DNA of 64,000 nucleotides from Rhizobium sp. SEMIA4064 (GTDB lineage Bacteria > Pseudomonadota > Alphaproteobacteria > Rhizobiales > Rhizobiaceae): positions 310,001-374,000 of the forward strand of contig NZ_PYJN01000016.1 in assembly GCF_003025035.1 (NCBI RefSeq), in the 5' to 3' direction. The position numbers were made by a program, and so were the translations under genes. Shown here piece by piece: positions 30,780 through 40,268 of this stretch (its first letter is position 1; each line of letters starts with the position of its first letter). The notes under the pieces were generated by a model. That model was given only the letters and a program-made list of their open reading frames with translations. It did not search any database and was not told where the DNA came from.

Positions 30780-33700
30780 CTACCGGGCGATGCCGGGAAG
30801 ATTGTTGAAGTTCAGCGGCCCACCAGTCTGCGGCACCTGTCCATTGAGAACGGGCACTTGCTGCGCTTCCGCCTTCGCGCGGGCTTCCGCATTGGCCTTC
30901 GCCTTGGCTGCATCTTCAGCCTGCTTTTCCGCGGCCGCCTGACGCGCCAGCCCCCTCAAACGCTGCTCTTCGGCGCGACGCTGCTGATCGATTGCCGCAT
31001 CGCGCTGACGCTGGGCTTCGCGCGCAGTGGCAGTATATTTGTAAAGCGCCACCTCACGCCGCAACCGCTGCTTTTCCAACACGCTTGCCTGAAGCCGCTC
31101 GACACGCTGACGCTCGCGCTCGAATGCGCGCAGCGACAAGAAGCTGGTGATATCCGTCACATCCATCGTCCGCCCCGGCGTCGCCAACGGACCGGCGAAA
31201 TTGAGACGCAGTGCCGGTTCGGCGCCGCTCAGCGCCTCGTTGCCGGCATTGAAATCAATGCCGAGCGAGCCGCGGATGCGTTCGTCCGCCAGGCTGATCT
31301 CGGCATTACCCGAAAGCTTCGCCAGCTCATTGCCGGTGCTGATATTGGCAGCGCGAATGACACCAGTCGAAATATTGAACGGTATGCTCATGGCCGGCAG
31401 CGCCGCCTCGCCATTGTTGAGCAATGTCTGCACGATCGGCAGCACTTTGTCGGCCGTGATATCACCCTGGATCTGGTCCGTCGCCGACAACAACGGCGGT
31501 AAGACGGAGAGATTGAGCCCGCGGACATGCGTATCGCCAAGCTTGATCTCACCCGAGCCGCTGGCGTTGGCGGCCAGTTCCCCCAGGCTCTTGCCGCTGG
31601 CTTCCATGCTCAGCCCCAAGCCAAAGCGGCCATTGGCAAGCGGCGCGCCATCGCGTTGCCAGGCGACGGCGGCAAGGTCGGCGTTGGTCAGGTTGAGCTT
31701 CGTCTGCATCAGCCCCGTACCGTCGGAATTCGCAAACATCAAATTGCCGCCAAGCGTGCCGCCGTTCCAGGCACCGGCAATGTCGTTCAGCCGCAGCTCC
31801 TCGCCCTTATAGGCGGCATTCGTGCTGAAACCCGAGATCGGGCCGAAGATACCCGGCCACAACTGCTTGGCCGAAAGCTTGACGTTGAGATCAAGCCCGC
31901 TGAACATCGGCAGCCCAAGCTTGGCTTTGGTGAGGTTGCCTGTCGTCGCATCCGTGATCGGCCCATAGATCGCCTCGCCGAGCCAGCCAAGATCGGCCTT
32001 GTCGAGCGTCAGCTCGCCGGTCGCCTTGATATTCGGTGCCTTGCGGTCGAAGGTGAGCGCGCCCGAAACATTGTTGTCGGCAAGCTGGCCCTTCATATCG
32101 GAAAAAACGACCTTGTCGGCATCGAGCGCAGCGTTTGCCTGGAATTTGACCGGCAAGCCCGTGCCCATTTGCGGTATGCCGATGCCGTTCATGACGAAAT
32201 AGGGATCGATATCCGCACTCTCGAGCGATAGCGCGATCTTGCCGTTAAGGAAGGTGGCTGGACGCACGTCGACCTTGCCATTCGCGGTAAACGACGTCTT
32301 GTCGGTGGCAAAGGTCAGCGCCGCATCCGCCGGATCGGCGCCGTTTGCCGTCACCTTCAGCGTCAGGCGGCCATTGGCATCGGCTTCGACGGGCAACGGA
32401 TCGAGGCCCGCCTGTCCGAACAGAATCGAGGTCACGGAATTCTCGAGCGTCGCCTCCAGCGTCGTCGTCCCTTTTCCGGTCAGCGCCAACAGGTCGGACA
32501 TGCGGTAGTCGAGATTGACGCGGCTGCCGTTGGAGACGCCGGCAAGCGTTACCGCCAGTCCATCGGCCTGGTCCCCGCCAAGCGTCAGCGCGCCGCGAAG
32601 GGCCGTATTCCCATACCAGGCAGCGTTTCGCACAAGCCGGTCCATCGCCGGATGATGCGGCAGATGCTGGCTCAGCATATCGAAGAAGGGACCGGGATCG
32701 GCCGCCTTGAAGGTGATTTCGCCAGAACCCTTGTAGTCCAGTAGCGAACCGTTGGCACGGCCGGTTGCGGTAATCTCGGCCCCGGCGACATTGCGCACGG
32801 CAAGCTTGTCGAGCGTCAGCGCGCCATCGGCGATCGAAAACGACGTCTCGACATTATCGGCCTGCACGCCGAAAGCCGCAAATTGATCCGCTTTCAGATG
32901 CGCCGTAATCCGGTGATCGAGCAATGTTTCGCCGGCATCCTGGCCGGTAAACAGGCTTGTGAGTGCCCTTAGCGCATCGAGATCAAGCGCATCGCCACTA
33001 AGATCGACGGCGAGCCTCGGCGCTTGATTATCGGTCGGCGCCTGCCGGTCGAGCTGGCCCTTAAGCGTTGCAGAGCCGACGGCGATTTCAAGATTTTCGA
33101 AACGCTGCTCCTCGTGGCGCAGGCTGACATCGGCGGAAAAACCGGCCTGACGCAACTGCCGGATCGCCGGATCGACCGAACCCACCAGCCAGGATGCCAG
33201 GCCGGATGGCTGGTTGGAAGCGACGACGATATTGCCGCTGAAATTTGGATCGCCCTGCAGCATCAAATTGCCCCTGGCCTCGACCTGGGTGCGACCCGGC
33301 AGCATGCCGATCGCATGATCGATCTTCCAGCCGGTTCCGGCCGGCTCCAGGTCAAGCTGCACGTCGCGGATGGTCGTGTCGCCGGCAACAATTGCCGGCA
33401 GGCGGAAAGTCGCCTTGCCAGGCACCTGCGGCACAGGGATTTCGGCGGCAATGGCAATCAGGCTGTTCAATCGCTGGCGCGCCGAAATGGTGGGATTGCG
33501 GTTGGTCTTGCCGTTGGTGCCTTGAGTATTGCCGAGGCGGTTGACATCGATCTGCTGGCCGTCGGCCGTCAGCAGGAACTCCGGCTTGGTGCCGGTGTCC
33601 AGCGTCGCCTCCCCGGTCACCACATAGGGATCGTCCGCCGCCCCCACCTCGAGGCGATATTCCGGAATCCGTATGCGCTCATTGGTAAGCTCGAAGCGAC

Positions 33701-34487
33701 CCTTGACGCGAGGCTGAACCTGCTCGTCGGCGGGCTTATGTGTCTGCTTGTCCTCAATCCCCGCCGTGAACATGCCGATATAGTCCGGCTTGCTGCGGAC
33801 CAGCTTCAACTCGCCGTCGAGATCGACGTTGATGGGATGGCGGTCCGGCAGCAATCTGGTGCGGACGCGCAAGACGCCGTAATCGTCAGGCTGGCTGCTG
33901 GAGATGCTGAAATTGCCATGCTCGCCGTCGAGCGCCGCATCGCCATCGATTCGCCAGGGGCCTGCTAGCGACCGGGCGGACATTTGCGCGTTGAGGCCGG
34001 TAATGTGCCGGGTGCGGCCGGATTGCTCATCGATGAACTGGATATCGCCACCATCGACATGCACGCCTTCGAGCACCACCGACTTGGCGGGGATTTCCGG
34101 CTGGCTGCCACGCATCCAGTCGAGCGTCCCATCCTTCAGCAGTCGCAGACGCACTTTCGGCTCGGAAATGCGCATATCGAAAATCAGAGCTTCGCCGGAG
34201 AGAAATGGCGCCAGCTCGGCATCCATGGAGAATTGGGCGATCTGCACCAGCGGTGTTCCGTCGGCTTCCTGGCCGACGCGGACATCATGCAATGTCACGG
34301 AAGGAAAAGGCAGAAGGCGAGCGTCGACGGTGCCATGAACGGTCACCTTCTTGCCGATGATCCGACTCGCCTGATCCTCGAAATTCTTGCGAAAATCGGT
34401 CCAGTCTATGAAGAGCGGAGCAAGCAGCGCCACGAACAGCACTACTACGAGCACTCCCCCCAGAAAAACCAGGACCCTACCTAACAA
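30780..34487 (-). CDS. AsmA-family outer membrane biogenesis protein
   Basis: The 1235-residue protein starts with a membrane helix (LGRVLVFLGGVLVVVLFVALLAPLFIDW) and the AsmA N-terminal domain (FRKNFEDQASRIIGKKVTVHG...LPFPSVTLHDVRVG). A very long periplasmic beta-rich stretch follows, of the kind now linked to bridge-like lipid transport between membranes, with a C-terminal AsmA domain. The last 130 residues are Gln/Arg/Ala-rich coiled coil (RAFERERQRVERLQASVLEKQRLRREVALYK). The start is TTG at 34487 with no good ATG nearby. The precise cargo is unknown. Confidence 0.85.
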   Translation of the reverse strand: MLGRVLVFLGGVLVVVLFVALLAPLFIDWTDFRKNFEDQASRIIGKKVTVHGTVDARLLPFPSVTLHDVRVGQEADGTPLVQIAQFSMDAELAPFLSGEALIFDMRISEPKVRLRLLKDGTLDWMRGSQPEIPAKSVVLEGVHVDGGDIQFIDEQSGRTRHITGLNAQMSARSLAGPWRIDGDAALDGEHGNFSISSSQPDDYGVLRVRTRLLPDRHPINVDLDGELKLVRSKPDYIGMFTAGIEDKQTHKPADEQVQPRVKGRFELTNERIRIPEYRLEVGAADDPYVVTGEATLDTGTKPEFLLTADGQQIDVNRLGNTQGTNGKTNRNPTISARQRLNSLIAIAAEIPVPQVPGKATFRLPAIVAGDTTIRDVQLDLEPAGTGWKIDHAIGMLPGRTQVEARGNLMLQGDPNFSGNIVVASNQPSGLASWLVGSVDPAIRQLRQAGFSADVSLRHEEQRFENLEIAVGSATLKGQLDRQAPTDNQAPRLAVDLSGDALDLDALRALTSLFTGQDAGETLLDHRITAHLKADQFAAFGVQADNVETSFSIADGALTLDKLAVRNVAGAEITATGRANGSLLDYKGSGEITFKAADPGPFFDMLSQHLPHHPAMDRLVRNAAWYGNTALRGALTLGGDQADGLAVTLAGVSNGSRVNLDYRMSDLLALTGKGTTTLEATLENSVTSILFGQAGLDPLPVEADANGRLTLKVTANGADPADAALTFATDKTSFTANGKVDVRPATFLNGKIALSLESADIDPYFVMNGIGIPQMGTGLPVKFQANAALDADKVVFSDMKGQLADNNVSGALTFDRKAPNIKATGELTLDKADLGWLGEAIYGPITDATTGNLTKAKLGLPMFSGLDLNVKLSAKQLWPGIFGPISGFSTNAAYKGEELRLNDIAGAWNGGTLGGNLMFANSDGTGLMQTKLNLTNADLAAVAWQRDGAPLANGRFGLGLSMEASGKSLGELAANASGSGEIKLGDTHVRGLNLSVLPPLLSATDQIQGDITADKVLPIVQTLLNNGEAALPAMSIPFNISTGVIRAANISTGNELAKLSGNAEISLADERIRGSLGIDFNAGNEALSGAEPALRLNFAGPLATPGRTMDVTDITSFLSLRAFERERQRVERLQASVLEKQRLRREVALYKYTATAREAQRQRDAAIDQQRRAEEQRLRGLARQAAAEKQAEDAAKAKANAEARAKAEAQQVPVLNGQVPQTGGPLNFNNLPGIAR

Positions 34488-34739
34488 TGCACACCGTCTC
34501 CATTCAGCATTCCAATTACGATATCAAGGCGCCACATAGCGAGGCGGACACGCAAAAGACATTCCAGATCTTCAGCCTAAGCCTGCTTCCTTATCCGAAA
34601 ACTGCTTCGCAATTTTTGGACCATGCTGCAAATCTAGGGCATCTTCACCGCTTTCCATGACGCCATATGAAAACGGGATGGTCTAGCCTAACGCCATTCA
34701 CGCCGGGGGCAAGCCAAGATCTTGGCAATATTCCATTTT
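34488..34739. other. gap between the AsmA and GlcD/Dld-type genes
   Basis: The gap is 252 bases and I see no gene. It should contain the promoter of the AsmA gene on the minus strand. No clear box or repeat was recognised. Confidence 0.4.
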
Positions 34740-36152
34740 TCAATGAACATGGAATATCTTGCCGGGGTTGAAAATCGCGTCGGGATCGAGCGCCTGTTTG
34801 ACCTGGCGCATCAGATCGACGGCGCCGCCAAGCTCCTGCTCGAGAAACGACATCTTGCCCTGCCCGACCCCATGCTCGCCGGTGCAGGTGCCCTCCATCG
34901 CAAGCGCCCGTGCGTTCAGGCGCGCAACGAAGGCCTCGACGACAGCGATACCTTCCGGCGTCTTGTCATCGAAGAGCACCAGGACGTGGAAATTGCCATC
35001 GCCGGCATGACCGACGATCGGCGCCAGCAACCCATGCTCCTCGATATCAGCCTGAGTTGCCGCCACGCATTCGGCAAGTTTCGAGATCGGCACGCAGACA
35101 TCCGTCGACAATGCCGCCAGTTCCGGCGCCAGAGCCCGCGACGCCCAATAGGCGTCATGACGCGCTTTCCATAGCTTGTTGCGCTCTTCGAGATTGCTGG
35201 TCCAGGCGAATTCACCGCCACCGCATTCGGCTGCGATCTCGGCGAATTGCGCTGACTGCAGCGCGACCGTCTCGTCCGTACCGTGAAACTCCAGGAACAA
35301 GGTCGGCTGCTCGTCATAGGTCAAGCCGGAATAACGATTGCAGGCCCGCATCTGGACAGCGTCCAGGAGTTCGATGCGAGCGACAGGAACGCCCATCTGG
35401 ATGGTCATGATGACCGCATCGCATGCTGCCTTCACGCTCGGAAAGGCGCAGGCACCGCCGGCGATCTTCTGCGGAATGCCTTGCAGGCGCAACGTCACCG
35501 AGGTCAGGACCCCCAGCGTTCCCTCGGCACCGACGAAGAGTCTGGTCAGGTCATAGCCGGCGGAGGATTTTCTGGCGCGGCGGGCGGTGCGGATCTCCTC
35601 GCCATTGGCGGTGACCGCGGTTACGGCAAGCACATTGTCCTTCATTGTCCCGTAGCGCACCGCATTCGTGCCCGAGGCACGCGTCGAGGCCATGCCGCCG
35701 ATCGAGGCATTGGCGCCGGGATCGATCGGGAAAAACAGGCCGGTATCGCGCAGATAATTGTTGAGCTGCTCGCGGGTCACGCCAGGCTCGACCGTGCAAT
35801 CGAGATCTTCGGCATTCACTTCAAGCACACGATTCATCCGGCTGAAATCGATCGAAATTCCGCCCTGCGGCGCGTTCACCTGCCCCTCCAGCGAAGACCC
35901 CGTGCCGAAGGCGATCACCGGCACCTTGTGTGCGGCGCAAGCCTTGACGACCGCTTGCACATCCTCACTCGTCTCAGCGAAAACCACGGCGTCGGGTAGC
36001 TGGGCCGGGATATAGGTGGTCGTGTGGGCATGCTGGGCTCGAAAGCTCTCGCCGGTCTGGAAACGCTCGCCGAAGGCCTGCTTCAGGATGCCGAGCACGG
36101 CAGCAATGCCCGCCTCGTTGCGTATCCCCGCCTTCGCATCAGCCAGAGCCAT
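34740..36152 (-). CDS. FAD-binding oxidase, D-lactate dehydrogenase/GlcD type
   Basis: The 470-residue flavoprotein has a PCMH/VAO-type FAD domain (VPVIAFGTGSSLEGQVNAPQGGISIDFSRMNRVLEV, DPGANASIGGMASTRASGTNAVRYGTMKDNV) and a C-terminal FAD-linked oxidase domain ending AMEGTCTGEHGVGQGKMSFLEQELGGA and NPGKIF. The family oxidises D-lactate, glycolate or similar 2-hydroxyacids and passes electrons to cytochrome c or quinone. The glcE/glcF partner genes are absent, so a stand-alone D-lactate dehydrogenase (cytochrome) is more likely than GlcD. Confidence 0.85.
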   Translation of the reverse strand: MALADAKAGIRNEAGIAAVLGILKQAFGERFQTGESFRAQHAHTTTYIPAQLPDAVVFAETSEDVQAVVKACAAHKVPVIAFGTGSSLEGQVNAPQGGISIDFSRMNRVLEVNAEDLDCTVEPGVTREQLNNYLRDTGLFFPIDPGANASIGGMASTRASGTNAVRYGTMKDNVLAVTAVTANGEEIRTARRARKSSAGYDLTRLFVGAEGTLGVLTSVTLRLQGIPQKIAGGACAFPSVKAACDAVIMTIQMGVPVARIELLDAVQMRACNRYSGLTYDEQPTLFLEFHGTDETVALQSAQFAEIAAECGGGEFAWTSNLEERNKLWKARHDAYWASRALAPELAALSTDVCVPISKLAECVAATQADIEEHGLLAPIVGHAGDGNFHVLVLFDDKTPEGIAVVEAFVARLNARALAMEGTCTGEHGVGQGKMSFLEQELGGAVDLMRQVKQALDPDAIFNPGKIFHVH

Positions 36153-36295
36153 CTTTCCGATCTCCCTTCGCAAGTCCTAAAGGGATGTTAACCCTTTTCG
36201 CGGTTCTATGGGACATCAGGGCGGCGCTGTCCAGTCACGAAAACAACCCGCGTTTCCGCAAAGCGGCTATATCAGCGACGTCAAATCGATCCGCT

Positions 36296-37075
36296 TCAAT
36301 TGCTCCCAGCGAGCGGCCGCATCTGTAGATCGAAACTCGACTTCACCACATTGTTGGAAACGATCGCGAGCGTGCTTTTTCCCTGCTGGCAGAGGTCGCT
36401 CGCAAGACGATATTCGTAGCCGTTGTTGAGAAACGAAAACTGTCCGGCCATCACGCCGGCCTTGCAGAGATCGGCACCTCCCGCCGGCGCTGCAGCCAAG
36501 GGCGCATAGTGGCCGCCGATCTGGATGGCGTTCGATGTCTTCTTGTCGACGCCGATATAGTTCAGGTCGCAAGAAGTCGTGATGCCCGCAACACTGCTCG
36601 CGCCGTCTGCATTGCAGGCGCTGTAGATATAGACGTAGTTTTTGTCCGATTCGAACGCGACGCCATTGTTGAACTTCACGTCGCTGGCCTTGCCGTTGAG
36701 CTGCGACGGAGTGCCGTCCTGGGATATGCTGAGATTGCCGCCATTGTATTTGAACGCATAGCCGGAAACATGGCTCGGCGAACCGTCCGCCTCATGGCCG
36801 TTGACCTCATTGCCGCTATAGATATCCGCCTTGTCGTGCTTATCGTTGAGCACCACCAGCTTCACATCCTTGCAGTCATAATCGCCCCCACAGCGGTCGA
36901 CGATAAAGGCTTCATGTCCTTCGACTTGCAGGGAAAAGGCGGGACTGCTTGCAAGAAGAGCGGCTGACGATGCAGCGACGGCGAGCGCATGGCGCGGCCT
37001 AAAACCAGCACGAAAATTCGCCAGTGCGATACCGGCCTCGCGACCCCTGCCCGCCATCATGCCCATCAAAGCCAT
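36296..37075 (-). CDS. secreted protein of unknown function, cysteine-containing
   Basis: The 259-residue protein starts at an ATG with GGGAG four bases upstream. It has a long signal-like N-terminus (RHALAVAASSAALLASSPAFS), so the mature protein begins about residue 48. The mature part contains eight cysteines in places such as CGGDYDC, CNADG, TSCDL, DLCKAG and DLCQQG, suggesting disulfides. Repetitive beta-type segments are rich in Asn and Gly (YNGGNLSIS, LNGKASDVKFNNG). I do not recognise a family. Confidence 0.6.
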   Translation of the reverse strand: MALMGMMAGRGREAGIALANFRAGFRPRHALAVAASSAALLASSPAFSLQVEGHEAFIVDRCGGDYDCKDVKLVVLNDKHDKADIYSGNEVNGHEADGSPSHVSGYAFKYNGGNLSISQDGTPSQLNGKASDVKFNNGVAFESDKNYVYIYSACNADGASSVAGITTSCDLNYIGVDKKTSNAIQIGGHYAPLAAAPAGGADLCKAGVMAGQFSFLNNGYEYRLASDLCQQGKSTLAIVSNNVVKSSFDLQMRPLAGSN

Positions 37076-37222
37076 CGCATCGATCTCCCTCGCCTGCATG
37101 GGTTGTATGGGGCAACAGCCGGCCTGTCCAGCGAGGGATATCGAAGGAAACGAAATACGGCCAGGCGTTGTCATCGATAGGCGATGGCAGATTAGGCGAA
37201 GTGTAAGATCTGCAATTTTTTT

Positions 37223-37290
37223 GAGCATAATTCGATTTACGCAGCACAAAGCGCCCGCAAAAACTGCGCGCTTGACGAGAAATTATGCTC
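37223..37290. promoter_or_regulatory. ten-base inverted repeat upstream of the amino acid transporter
   Basis: GAGCATAATT at 37223-37232 and AATTATGCTC at 37281-37290 are perfect inverted copies 48 bases apart. They lie upstream of the sigma-54 promoter, the expected place for enhancer-binding protein sites. The activator is unknown. Confidence 0.5.
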
Positions 37291-37298
37291 TCCCGCGA

Positions 37299-37315
37299 CT
37301 GGCACATGACTTGCG
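37299..37315 (+). promoter_or_regulatory. sigma-54 (RpoN) promoter of the amino acid transporter
   Basis: CTGGCAC-ATGAC-TTGC has GG (37301-37302) and GC (37313-37314) exactly ten bases apart, the -24/-12 spacing of sigma-54 promoters, and matches the consensus at nearly every core position. The start codon of the first gene is 46 bases downstream. Confidence 0.75.
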
Positions 37316-37360
37316 TTTTGCCCGGCAGCTTTGACATAGCCACGATTGGAAGGACATTCG

Positions 37361-38155
37361 ATGAAGCGCAGACAATTGCTCATGGCACTCGGTATGGCGA
37401 TGCTGACGATGGGGTCACTTTCGAGCCCGCACGCAGCCCGGGCAGACGCCTTGAGCGACATTACTTCGCGGGGCACGCTCCGTGTCGCCGTTCCTCAGGA
37501 TTTTCCTCCTTTCGGCAGCGTCGGGGCGGATATGGCGCCCATGGGCTACGATATCGACATGGCAAACCTGATCGGCGAAAAGCTCGGCGTGAAAATCGAA
37601 CTTGTGCCGGTCACCAGCGCCAATCGCATCCCCTACCTTCAGACGAACAAGGTCGACCTCGTCATTTCGAGCCTCGGCAAGAATGCCGAGCGCCAGGCCG
37701 TGATCGACTTCACCGATGCCTACGCACCCTTCTTCAACGGCGTCTTCGGTCCCGCCGACGTGACGGCTGCCAAGCCGGAAGATCTTTCCGGCAAGACGAT
37801 CGGAGTTACTCGTGGCGCCATCGAGGATCTGGCGCTGACGAAAGTCGCGCCGCAGGACGCGACGATCAAGCGCTACGAAGACAACAACGGCACCATCTCC
37901 GCCTTCCTCTCGGGCCAGGTTGACCTGATCGCTACCGGCAATGTTGTCGCCGCGGCCATTCTCGCCAAGAACCCGCCAAAGAAGCCGGAGATGAAATTCC
38001 TCATCACGAACTCGCCCTGCTTCATCGGCTTGAACAAAAACGAGCCCGCCCTGCAGAAAAAGGTCAACGACATTATCGCCGCCGCCAAGGCCGATGGAAC
38101 ATTGACCAAGATATCGCAGAAGTGGCTGGGCGCCGACCTCCCCGCCGGCTTCTGA
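37361..38155 (+). CDS. amino acid ABC transporter, periplasmic substrate-binding protein
   Basis: The 264-residue protein has a Sec signal peptide (cleaved near residue 28, ARADA) and a solute-binding protein family 3 fold (LRVAVPQDFPPFGSVGADMAPMGYDIDMANLIGEKLGVKIELVPVTSANRIPYLQTNKVDLVIS). The order of binding protein, two permeases and ATPase identifies a polar amino acid uptake system of the HisJ/GlnH class. An AAGGAC site precedes the ATG. A sigma-54 promoter upstream suggests control by nitrogen or a specific enhancer-binding protein. Confidence 0.92.
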   Translation: MKRRQLLMALGMAMLTMGSLSSPHAARADALSDITSRGTLRVAVPQDFPPFGSVGADMAPMGYDIDMANLIGEKLGVKIELVPVTSANRIPYLQTNKVDLVISSLGKNAERQAVIDFTDAYAPFFNGVFGPADVTAAKPEDLSGKTIGVTRGAIEDLALTKVAPQDATIKRYEDNNGTISAFLSGQVDLIATGNVVAAAILAKNPPKKPEMKFLITNSPCFIGLNKNEPALQKKVNDIIAAAKADGTLTKISQKWLGADLPAGF

Positions 38156-38217
38156 TCCACGAAGTACCGGCCTTGCCATCTCCATATGGCAAGGCCGGCC
38201 GAGCGAGGCACTCTCTT

Positions 38218-38889
38218 ATGCGCTATCACTTCGATTTCGGCTGGCTTGCCGAATACTATCCCGTTCTGATCAAGGGAATTCTCATCACCATAGAGCTGAC
38301 TATCGTCGGTGCGGTCGTTGGTATCGCCGTTGGCATCGCTTGTGCCTGGGCGCGTGCGCTGGGTCCGCGCTGGCTCAAGCCCTTCGTCGCGGCCTATGTC
38401 GAGCTGATCCGCAATACGCCGTTCCTGATCCAGCTTTTTTTCATCTTCTTCGGCCTGCCCGCCGCCGGCATTCACATGAACGAGATCGCCGCCGCCAACC
38501 TCGCGATGGTCGTCAATCTCGGCGCCTATAGTTGCGAGATCATTCGTGCCGGCATTCAGGCGACGCCACGCGGTCAGTTCGAGGCGGGAGCCAGCCTCGC
38601 TATGACGCCATTCGAGACCTTCCGTCACGTTATCCTCGTCCCCTCGCTCCAGCGCATCTGGCCGGCGCTGTCGTCACAGGTCGTCATCGTCATGCTCGGC
38701 TCCTCCGTCGTCTCGCAGATTGCCGCCGAAGACCTGACGTTTGCCGCAAATTTCATCCAGTCGCGCTCCTTCCGCGCCTTCGAAGCCTATTTCGTTTCCA
38801 CGGCAATCTATCTGGTTCTCGCAGTCATCCTACGGCAGTTGCTTGCTGCCGCCGGCAGGCTGATCTTCCCGCGCAGGGTTCGCCAATGA
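38218..38889 (+). CDS. amino acid ABC transporter permease 1
   Basis: The 223-residue protein is a HisM/HisQ-type permease with about five membrane helices. It has ELIRNTPFLIQLFFIFFGLP (typical EAA-class entry), EIIRAGIQATPRGQFEAGASLAM, and FRHVILVPSLQRIWPAL, which contact the ATPase. It starts 62 bases after the binding protein. Its stop overlaps the next permease by four bases (ATGA), so both form one transporter heterodimer. Confidence 0.92.
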   Translation: MRYHFDFGWLAEYYPVLIKGILITIELTIVGAVVGIAVGIACAWARALGPRWLKPFVAAYVELIRNTPFLIQLFFIFFGLPAAGIHMNEIAAANLAMVVNLGAYSCEIIRAGIQATPRGQFEAGASLAMTPFETFRHVILVPSLQRIWPALSSQVVIVMLGSSVVSQIAAEDLTFAANFIQSRSFRAFEAYFVSTAIYLVLAVILRQLLAAAGRLIFPRRVRQ

Positions 38890-39545
38890 TCCAATTCACC
38901 ACCTGGGACGTTCTGCGCGGCCTGCTTCTCGCCACACGCTGGACCATTCTGCTCTCGCTCGTTTCCTTCATCGGCGGCGGTGCCGTCGGCGCAATCCTGC
39001 TATTCCTGCGCATCGGCAAAAACCGAGCAGCGCGTATCGCGGTCAAGTATTTCGTCGAACTCTTTCAAGGCACGCCCCTGCTGATGCAGCTCTTTCTGGC
39101 CTTCTTCGGCCTCGGCCTCTTCGGCATCGATGTGCCGGCGTGGCTGGCCGCCGGCGTTGCCCTGATCCTCTGGTCTGCAGCCTTTCTCACCGAGATATGG
39201 CGTGGCTGCGTCGAGGCCGTGGCGAAAGGCCAATGGGAAGCCTCCGCCAGCCTCGGCATGGGCTACATCCAGCAGATGCGCTACGTCATCCTGCCGCAAG
39301 CGCTTCGCATTGCCGTGCCGCCGACGGTCGGTTTCTCCGTGCAGGTGGTCAAAGGCACCGCTCTGACCTCGATCATCGGCTTCGTCGAACTTTCGAAGGC
39401 CGGCACGGTCATCACCAACGCGACGTTCCAGCCGTTTACCGTCTACGGCTTCGTCGCCCTCATCTATTTCGCCCTATGCTGGCCGCTGTCGAAGAGCAGC
39501 CAAATCCTGGAAAGGAAACTCAATGTCGCTCATCGAGGTCACTGA
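38886..39545 (+). CDS. amino acid ABC transporter permease 2
   Basis: The 219-residue permease has the same architecture as its neighbour: ELFQGTPLLMQLFLAFFGLGLFG, EIWRGCVEAVAKGQWEASASLGMGYIQQMRYVILPQALRIAVPP. It pairs with permease 1 in the inner membrane. Its stop lies inside the start of the ATPase gene, a 23-base overlap, so the set is translated as one unit. Confidence 0.92.
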   Translation: MIQFTTWDVLRGLLLATRWTILLSLVSFIGGGAVGAILLFLRIGKNRAARIAVKYFVELFQGTPLLMQLFLAFFGLGLFGIDVPAWLAAGVALILWSAAFLTEIWRGCVEAVAKGQWEASASLGMGYIQQMRYVILPQALRIAVPPTVGFSVQVVKGTALTSIIGFVELSKAGTVITNATFQPFTVYGFVALIYFALCWPLSKSSQILERKLNVAHRGH

Positions 39546-40248
39546 AGTCCGCAAGAGCTTTGGGGCGAACGAGGTACTGAAAGGCATCAACCTCGATGTC
39601 GAGCCCGGCGAAGTGATCGCCATCATCGGCAAAAGCGGCTCGGGCAAATCGACGCTGCTGCGCTGCATCAATGGGCTGGAAACGATCGACGACGGCGCAA
39701 TCTCGGTGGCCGGCGCGCAGCTCCTGCCCGATGATGTGCATCTGAAGGCATTGCGGCTGAAGGTCGGCATGATCTTCCAACAGTTCAATCTCTTTCCGCA
39801 TCTGAGTGCCGGTCGCAACGTCATGCTGTCGCAAATGGTCGTGAAGAAGGCCACCAAGAACGATGCCGAGGCGATGGCCCGGCGCATGCTCGATCGTGTC
39901 GGACTCGGACACAAGTTCGACGCCTATCCCGACGAACTCTCGGGCGGTCAGCAGCAACGCGTCGCCATTGCCAGGGCGCTCGCCATGCAGCCGATCGCGC
40001 TCCTTTGCGATGAGATCACCTCGGCGCTCGATCCCGAACTGGTGGCTGAAGTTCTCGCGGTTGTCCGCGAACTTGCCGGTGAAGGGATGACGCTGTTGAT
40101 GGTGACACACGAAATGAAGTTCGCTCGCGACGTCTGCTCGCGCGTCGTCTTCATGCACCAGGGCCGCGTCCATGAAATCGGCCCGCCGGGCGATGTCTTC
40201 GCCAATCCGCAAACACCGGAGCTCAAACAATTCCTCGGCATGCATTGA
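39523..40248 (+). CDS. amino acid ABC transporter ATPase
   Basis: The 241-residue protein has Walker A IGKSGSGKSTLLRC, the Q-loop FQQFNLFPH, the signature LSGGQQQRVAIARALAMQP, Walker B LLCDEITSALDP and the switch His in VTHEM. It is the GlnQ/HisP type that energises uptake. One feature is the Walker B tail, DEITSALDP, where most polar amino acid ATPases have DEPTSALDP; the catalytic Glu is kept. Confidence 0.93.
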   Translation: MSLIEVTEVRKSFGANEVLKGINLDVEPGEVIAIIGKSGSGKSTLLRCINGLETIDDGAISVAGAQLLPDDVHLKALRLKVGMIFQQFNLFPHLSAGRNVMLSQMVVKKATKNDAEAMARRMLDRVGLGHKFDAYPDELSGGQQQRVAIARALAMQPIALLCDEITSALDPELVAEVLAVVRELAGEGMTLLMVTHEMKFARDVCSRVVFMHQGRVHEIGPPGDVFANPQTPELKQFLGMH

Positions 40249-40268
40249 GAATTGCCGGAGGGTTCCGG

